The translations under genes and the position numbers were made by a program. Shown piece after piece: positions 13,495-17,665 of a stretch of 17,665 nucleotides of DNA. The stretch covers positions 1-17,665 of the forward strand of contig JAEYRT010000186.1 in assembly GCA_023435325.1 (NCBI GenBank), given 5' to 3'. Below the pieces are notes generated by a model. That model ran no database searches. It was given only the letters and a program-made list of their open reading frames with translations, and was not told the origin of the DNA. This DNA is from Pseudomonadota bacterium. Its GTDB lineage: Bacteria; Pseudomonadota; Gammaproteobacteria; Burkholderiales; Burkholderiaceae_C. Each line of letters begins with the position of its first letter. The stretch's first letter is position 1.

Positions 13495-14616
13495 TCAGTG
13501 CAGCAGCAGGCGCATGATGTCTGTGCGCGTGATCAGCCCCACAAGCTTTTCACCATGCAGCACAGCCACAAAAGGCACGGCGTGCTGGGCCAGAGCTTCC
13601 AGCAAGGCAGCCACCGGCGTGCTGTCCTGCACGCGCATGGGGGCGGACTCCATCAGATCTGCCGCACAGGTCGTGGGATGGGCGGGCTTTTTGCCCCACA
13701 GGCGCCACACCCGTCGCTGTCGGCGCTCCTGCACACTGTCGCGCTTGTGCCAGACCCAGTCCAGCATGGTGCTGCGGGCCACAACGCCCAGCAACCGCCC
13801 CTTGTCATCAACCACGGGCAGGCTTTTGATCGGGTGCTGCTGAAACTGGGCGGCCAGGTGATCCAGCGTCGCATCCGGCGTGCACGTCCATGGGTGCGTC
13901 GTCATCACCTGTCCGCAAGAGACACTGCCAAAGCGGCGCGCAATCGCTTGCTCCTCGGCAGCAAGCACCAGCTGCCCCAGCTCCTGCGCGGTCAGGTTGT
14001 TGCCCTGGTCAAAACGCGCAAGCAGCGCCTGCAGATCGGCTGTCGACAAATCCATGGCGGGCAGGTGCTGGGCCGTCGCAGGCCGCGCGGCTGCTTGCGG
14101 CTGCAGCGGATAGGTCTTGCCCCAGAGGCGGTGGTACAGCATGGCAGCCAGCACCAGAAACAGGGTCAGCACCCCGATGGGCCACAAGGCATAACTCCAG
14201 CCATGGGCCATGCCATGCTGCGCATCCAGAGCCCAGAGCAAAGCCACGGCCCCACCCGGCGGGTGCAGGGAGCGTGACCACTGCATCACCATGATGGCAC
14301 CGCCCACAGCCACAGCCGGTACCCATTCCAGTGGGAGGCACTGCACCACAAGACAGGCCCACAGCCCCGACACCACATTACCCACCACACACGACCAAGG
14401 TTGGGCCAGCGGGCTGGTATGCACGGCAAACAGCAGCACGGCACTGGCGCCCAGCGGTGCAAACAAATTCATACCGGCAGCCAGCCCCAGTCGCTGCGCG
14501 GCAAGCACCAGCAGCATGGCCACTCCCAAACCCAGCATCGCCCCCAAGCCGACACGGGCCATATCCTTGCGTGCGGCTGGCGCCACCGCAGGTCTCCAAG
14601 CATTCTTGATATTCAT
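13495..14616 (-). CDS. HPP-family transmembrane protein with two C-terminal CBS domains
   Basis: The 373 residues hold an N-terminal HPP membrane domain (about 20-165, four to five hydrophobic segments) with the name-giving HPPGGA at 118-123 and LFAPLGASAVLLFA before it. A linker follows, then a CBS pair: VMTTHPWTCTPDAT with HPIKSLPVVDDKGRLLGVV, and LMESAPMRVQDSTP with GEKLVGLITRTDIMRLL at the end. HPP membrane proteins of cyanobacteria and plastids have been reported as nitrite transporters; CBS domains often sense adenine nucleotides. The start at 14616 is preferred over an in-frame GTG at 14685 because a terminator hairpin lies between them. Neither has a clear ribosome site. The gene lies 194 bases downstream of hmp on the same strand. 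Confidence 0.88.
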   Translation of the reverse strand: MNIKNAWRPAVAPAARKDMARVGLGAMLGLGVAMLLVLAAQRLGLAAGMNLFAPLGASAVLLFAVHTSPLAQPWSCVVGNVVSGLWACLVVQCLPLEWVPAVAVGGAIMVMQWSRSLHPPGGAVALLWALDAQHGMAHGWSYALWPIGVLTLFLVLAAMLYHRLWGKTYPLQPQAAARPATAQHLPAMDLSTADLQALLARFDQGNNLTAQELGQLVLAAEEQAIARRFGSVSCGQVMTTHPWTCTPDATLDHLAAQFQQHPIKSLPVVDDKGRLLGVVARSTMLDWVWHKRDSVQERRQRRVWRLWGKKPAHPTTCAADLMESAPMRVQDSTPVAALLEALAQHAVPFVAVLHGEKLVGLITRTDIMRLLLH

Positions 14617-14629
14617 TGCAATAGACGGC

Positions 14630-14653
14630 AAAACCCCGCCATCATGGGCGGGG
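14630..14653 (-). terminator. Intrinsic terminator between hmp and the HPP gene
   Basis: On the minus strand CCCCGCC pairs with GGCGGGG around a six-base loop and TTTT follows. It lies about 160 bases after the hmp stop and 14 bases before the HPP start, so it may be the hmp terminator or a partial attenuator between the two genes. Confidence 0.75.
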
Positions 14654-14810
14654 CTGCTCTTGTTCGGCGCTATGCAAGCGCTCACGTTGGCAAAGTCAGG
14701 CGGCCATCATGCCTGCAGCCTGCGCTGGCATGGCTGGAACACATGAAGGCAGCAGGGGCAATGCCAAGGGCCACCTGCGTTGCGGACGGCTACAGCGGCT
14801 GGTGAATGGT

Positions 14811-16004
14811 TCACGCAGCCAGACTTTGGGCAGGACCAAAGAACTCGTAATGGCATTGCTCGGCAGGCACGCCCGCGTCGTTGAGCGCCTGTTGCGCCAC
14901 GCGCATAAAGCCGACAGGCCCCAGGAAGTAAGCTTGCACATCCGTCTGGGTGGGTAACCAGCTGCGCAGCAAGGCGGCATCCGGCGTCGCTTGCTTCACT
15001 TGCACGCCTGCTGCAGCTGCTTCGTCCGCACCTTGCTCGTAACCAAAGCGCAGGCTCAGATTGCTGTGCTGTTCGGCCAGGCGCAGCAATTCGCTGCGGA
15101 AGGGTTGCAACTCGGGGCTGCGTGTGCAATGCACCAGGGTAACTTTCCGCTGCGCCCCCAAAGCGGTGTGGAGCATGGACATCAGGGGGGTGATGCCAAC
15201 TCCGCCTGCCATCAGCACCACAGGCTTGTCGCTGGCATCCAGCACAAAATGGCCTGCAGGCGGGAAGATTTCCAGCACATCGCCCTCCTGCACCTGCGCA
15301 TGCAGGTACGAGGACACCACGCCTTGCGCTTCGCGCTTGACGCTGATGCGCAGGCTCTGTCCGTCTGCCACTTGCGACAACGAGTAGTTGCGGCGCTGCT
15401 CCTTGCCGTCGATCACTGCGCGCAGACCGATAAACTGGCCCGCCTGATAGGCCAGCACCTTGCCGCCGTCTTCAGGGCGCAGGACGAAAGAGGTGATTTC
15501 GCTGGTCTCCGCTGTCTTTTGGGCCACCACAAAACGACGGGCGCCTTCCCAACCACCTTCTTGCTGTGCATTGGCCTGGTAGATGCTTTTTTCTGCACCG
15601 ATCAAGATGTCTGCCAATTGCCCGTACGCAGCAGCCCAGGCTGCAATCACTTCGTCAGTGGCCACTTCGGCACCGAGCACTTCGCGGATGGCACGGAGCA
15701 AGTAACTGCCCACAATGGGGTAGTGCTCGGGCTGCACCTGCAGCGACACATGCTTGTGGATGATCTGCGCAGGCAGGTCCCCCAGGCCCGACAAGTCATC
15801 AATGTGCTTGGCATACATCAGCACGCTGCGCGCCAGCGCACGTGGCTGGGCTCCCGTTTGCTGGTGCACGCTGTTGAACAGAGGTTGCACGCTCTCGTTC
15901 TCCGACAGCATGATCTGGTAGAAGTGCGTGGTCAGCGCTTCACCACCTGCTTCGAGCAAGGGCACGGTGGATTTGACAATGGCACGTTGTTGTTCAGTCA
16001 GCAT
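14811..16004 (-). CDS. hmp: Flavohemoglobin, nitric oxide dioxygenase
   Basis: Hmp converts NO and O2 to nitrate using NADH and FAD. The 397 residues match E. coli Hmp along their length. The globin domain (1-140) has Tyr29 (HFYQIM), Gln53, the proximal haem ligand His85 (IIHKHVSL) and Tyr95, all at the E. coli numbers. GGWEGARRFVV begins the ferredoxin-reductase-like part, with RNYSLS for FAD binding and a GGVGITP motif for NADH binding, and the C-terminus YFLGPVGFM to HYEFFGP. GAGAG lies just before the ATG. A sigma-54-type promoter and NorR-type sites lie upstream, and norR is divergent, so induction by NO is very likely. Confidence 0.97.
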   Translation of the reverse strand: MLTEQQRAIVKSTVPLLEAGGEALTTHFYQIMLSENESVQPLFNSVHQQTGAQPRALARSVLMYAKHIDDLSGLGDLPAQIIHKHVSLQVQPEHYPIVGSYLLRAIREVLGAEVATDEVIAAWAAAYGQLADILIGAEKSIYQANAQQEGGWEGARRFVVAQKTAETSEITSFVLRPEDGGKVLAYQAGQFIGLRAVIDGKEQRRNYSLSQVADGQSLRISVKREAQGVVSSYLHAQVQEGDVLEIFPPAGHFVLDASDKPVVLMAGGVGITPLMSMLHTALGAQRKVTLVHCTRSPELQPFRSELLRLAEQHSNLSLRFGYEQGADEAAAAGVQVKQATPDAALLRSWLPTQTDVQAYFLGPVGFMRVAQQALNDAGVPAEQCHYEFFGPAQSLAA

Positions 16005-16024
16005 ACGATCTCTCAGTTAACACC

Positions 16025-16041
16025 ACCGCCCCACTGGCGGT
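16025..16041 (-). repeat. 5' hairpin of the hmp mRNA
   Basis: ACCGCC and GGCGGT pair around CCACT. It lies one or two bases after the transcription start predicted from the sigma-54 promoter and about 20 bases before the hmp ATG, so it would cap the mRNA 5' end. Confidence 0.5.
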
Positions 16042-16053
16042 TTGTCTGTTAAT

Positions 16054-16069
16054 GGCAAAAGCTGTGCCA
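16054..16069 (-). promoter_or_regulatory. Sigma-54 (-24/-12) promoter of hmp
   Basis: On the minus strand TGGCACAGCTTTTGCC matches the sigma-54 consensus TGGCACG-N4-TTGCW at all but the G7 and last W positions, with the invariant GG and GC at correct spacing. The predicted start is about 16043, about 40 bases before the hmp ATG. NorR-family activators work with sigma-54, which fits the divergent gene. Confidence 0.9.
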
Positions 16070-16110
16070 GGCTTGCACGCCTTGCTATACAAACACTTAG
16101 CGCGACCAAT

Positions 16111-16167
16111 GTCTTTATGACATGTGTCAAGTGCTGTCGTTCGGACATCCTACGATGTCGCAATGAC
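16111..16167. promoter_or_regulatory. Three NorR-type GT-N7-AC sites
   Basis: GT-N7-AC occurs at 16111-16121, 16136-16146 and 16157-16167. The first two extend to TGT-N7-ACA and the third to TGT-N7-ACC. This matches the NorR binding motif known from E. coli and Ralstonia, where several sites act as an enhancer. They lie about 70 to 120 bases upstream of the predicted hmp start. The third covers the norR start codon (16163), which suggests that NorR also limits its own expression. Confidence 0.78.
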
Positions 16168-17665
16168 CACCAACACCTCGTTGCTCAATGCCTTGCTACC
16201 CTTGGTGGCAGAGCTTTCAAGCAACATCCCCGAGCATGAGCGTTACCGCCGTTTGCTGGCCGCCTTGCGTACCGTTTTGCCTGCCGATGCTGCAGCCTTG
16301 CTGCGCTATGAAGCCGAGGGCCAGTGGCTGCGCCCTCTGGCGATCGACGGCCTGAGTGCCGACACCCTGGGACGGCGCTTTCACATTCTTGACCATCCAC
16401 GTTTTGCTGCACTGCTGCGTGCAGGCAAGGCGCTGCGCTTTCCCAGCGACACCAGCCTGCCCGATCCCTATGATGGTTTGGTGGAACACCACACGCACGC
16501 GCCCTTGCCAGTGCATGACTGCATGGGCTGCGTGCTGCAAGTCGATGGCCAGCCTTGGGGTTTGCTCACGCTTGACGCCCTGCAGCCAGGCCAGTTTGCA
16601 GGGGAGGCATCGCTGGCAGCCCTTCAGGCCTTCAGCGATCTGGCAGCTGCTACTGTGGCCACGGTCGCCCGCATCCAGTTGCTGGAGCAAACTGCCAGCA
16701 ACGAACGTCAGCGCGCGGAGCACTTTCGTCGCCAGGCTCCGCAAGCGGTGTCGAAATTGATTGGCCATAGCAGCGCCATGCGCCGTTTGCAGCAGGACAT
16801 CGCCACAGTGGCTGCCAGTGATTGGCCGGTATTGATCACTGGCGAAACAGGTGTGGGCAAAGAATTGGTCGCACAGGCAGTGCATGCCCAGTCACAGCGC
16901 GCAGATCAGGCCTTTGTGAGCATCAATTGCGCGGCCCTGCCTGAAAACCTCGTGGAAAGCGAGCTTTTTGGCCATGTGCGCGGTGCTTTCACAGGAGCCA
17001 TCAGCGACCGCCAAGGCAAGTTTGAGCAGGCCCACCAAGGCACCCTGTTCCTGGATGAAGTGGGTGAGCTGCCACTCGCTACCCAGGCCAAATTGCTGCG
17101 TGTGCTGCAAAGCGGTCATATCCAGCGGCTGGGCCTGGACAAAGAGCGTCTGGTCAATGTGCGCATCATCGCGGCGACGAACCGCTCTCCTGAAACTGCC
17201 GTGTTACACGGCGAGATGCGTGCGGACTTTTTTCACCGGTTGAACGTCTTTCCGCTGCGCGTTCCTGCGCTGCGCGACCGCGATGGGGACGTGCTGGTGC
17301 TGGCGGGCCATTTCCTGGAGCAGACACGGTCACAGCTGGGCTTGCGCGGGCTGCGACTAACTGCCGAGGCGCAAGCTGCCTTGCTCAGCCACCACTGGCC
17401 CGGCAATGTGCGGGAACTGGAGCACTGCATTCGCCGTGCAGTGTTGCTGGCAATGCAGCAAAGCCATGGAGCCAGCACCTCCTTGAGTATTTCTTCACGC
17501 AACCTGCAAATACCCCAGAGTGCACTGCCCACACCAAACACGGTGAACCCAGTTGCTGTGGCCGACACGGAAAATGCCAATGAAGGCTTGGGCCTGCGCG
17601 CCACTGTGGAGGCTTACGAGCGCCGTCTGGTTGAACAGGCTTTGCATTCCCACCAAGGCAGCTGG
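16163..17665 (+). CDS. norR: NorR, NO-responsive sigma-54-dependent regulator (partial, C-terminus off the window)
   Basis: The frame is open from 16163 to the last base (501 residues seen). The GAF domain (about 20-170) keeps the residues that in E. coli NorR surround the NO-sensing non-haem iron, from recollection: Arg80, Asp104, His118, Cys120 and Asp138. The AAA+ domain shows Walker A GETGVGKE (227-234), the GAFTGA loop (274-279) that contacts sigma-54, Walker B LFLDEVGE, and PGNVRELEH near 413. After the AAA+ domain a linker (about 435-480) leads to TVEAYERRLVEQALH, the start of the Fis-type HTH, most of which is beyond the window. Family length is about 504-520, so only a short end is missing. 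NO binding relieves GAF repression of the ATPase and turns on hmp. Divergent from hmp. Confidence 0.95.
   Translation, partial: MTTNTSLLNALLPLVAELSSNIPEHERYRRLLAALRTVLPADAAALLRYEAEGQWLRPLAIDGLSADTLGRRFHILDHPRFAALLRAGKALRFPSDTSLPDPYDGLVEHHTHAPLPVHDCMGCVLQVDGQPWGLLTLDALQPGQFAGEASLAALQAFSDLAAATVATVARIQLLEQTASNERQRAEHFRRQAPQAVSKLIGHSSAMRRLQQDIATVAASDWPVLITGETGVGKELVAQAVHAQSQRADQAFVSINCAALPENLVESELFGHVRGAFTGAISDRQGKFEQAHQGTLFLDEVGELPLATQAKLLRVLQSGHIQRLGLDKERLVNVRIIAATNRSPETAVLHGEMRADFFHRLNVFPLRVPALRDRDGDVLVLAGHFLEQTRSQLGLRGLRLTAEAQAALLSHHWPGNVRELEHCIRRAVLLAMQQSHGASTSLSISSRNLQIPQSALPTPNTVNPVAVADTENANEGLGLRATVEAYERRLVEQALHSHQGSW

Noticed and set aside
12378..13517. A 379-codon plus-strand frame opposite the K+ channel.
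   Set aside because: Antisense of a channel with intact TVGYGD and six hydrophobic segments; the product is His/Gln/Arg-rich without motifs.
14991..16052. A 353-codon plus-strand frame opposite hmp.
   Set aside because: Hmp has all catalytic residues at family positions; the opposite frame shows none.
16118..16129. TGACA-TG-TGTCA inverted repeat as an NsrR or other regulator site.
   Set aside because: It overlaps NorR site one, and does not fit the known NsrR consensus well; NorR explains the region better.
1..17665. CRISPR arrays, insertion sequences, prophage genes, toxin-antitoxin or defence genes.
   Set aside because: None seen on either strand; no regular short repeats with spacers, no transposase or integrase motifs.

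Overview
The window is a GC-rich, gene-dense piece of a betaproteobacterial chromosome, most likely from the family Comamonadaceae (Comamonas or a near relative). This rests on the mltG-tmk-holB-pilZ gene order, on protein similarity judged by eye, and on AGCGCTTG/CAAGCGCT-type palindromes between genes. It looks like core chromosome: I see no phage, transposase, CRISPR array or toxin-antitoxin pair.

Layout. (1) 1-2978, minus strand: a tight mltG-tmk-holB-pilZ operon (cell-wall lytic transglycosylase, dTMP kinase, DNA polymerase III delta', type IV pilus protein, the last cut by the window edge). Divergent from it by a few bases is ygfZ (Fe-S cluster repair). (2) 3968-5200: a zinc alcohol dehydrogenase on the minus strand, with a perfect FNR-type box (TTGAT-N4-ATCAA) upstream. 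(3) 5341-5906: tRNA-Pro(GGG) with promoter and terminator, then a small SSB-like OB-fold protein. (4) 6027-6818 and 9487-11202: the methionine ABC transporter, split into a plus-strand metQ and a minus-strand metNI operon. Between them lie a PuuP-like APC permease (TTG start), a leader region with a candidate terminated small RNA, a glycine-zipper protein, and a long REP-like hairpin. (5) 11538-14616, minus strand: a lipoprotein, a voltage-gated K+ channel ending in a zinc ribbon, and an HPP-family membrane protein with two CBS domains. (6) 14811-17665: flavohemoglobin hmp divergent from its likely regulator norR, which is cut by the window end.

How the genes fit together. The clearest regulatory unit is norR-hmp. 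The NorR-like protein keeps the iron-ligand residues of the NO-sensing GAF domain and the GAFTGA loop. The intergenic region holds a near-perfect sigma-54 promoter reading into hmp and three GT-N7-AC sites, the last over the norR start codon. The HPP protein lies next downstream of hmp on the same strand, so a link to nitrite or nitrate movement during NO detoxification is possible but unproven. The FNR box before the alcohol dehydrogenase suggests induction at low oxygen.

No wholly new system is evident. The items most worth a second look are the norR-hmp control region, the FNR box, the terminated transcript candidate before the PuuP-like permease, the interspersed palindromes, the zinc-ribbon K+ channel and the hmp-HPP neighbourhood. 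All identifications are by reading; no searches were run.
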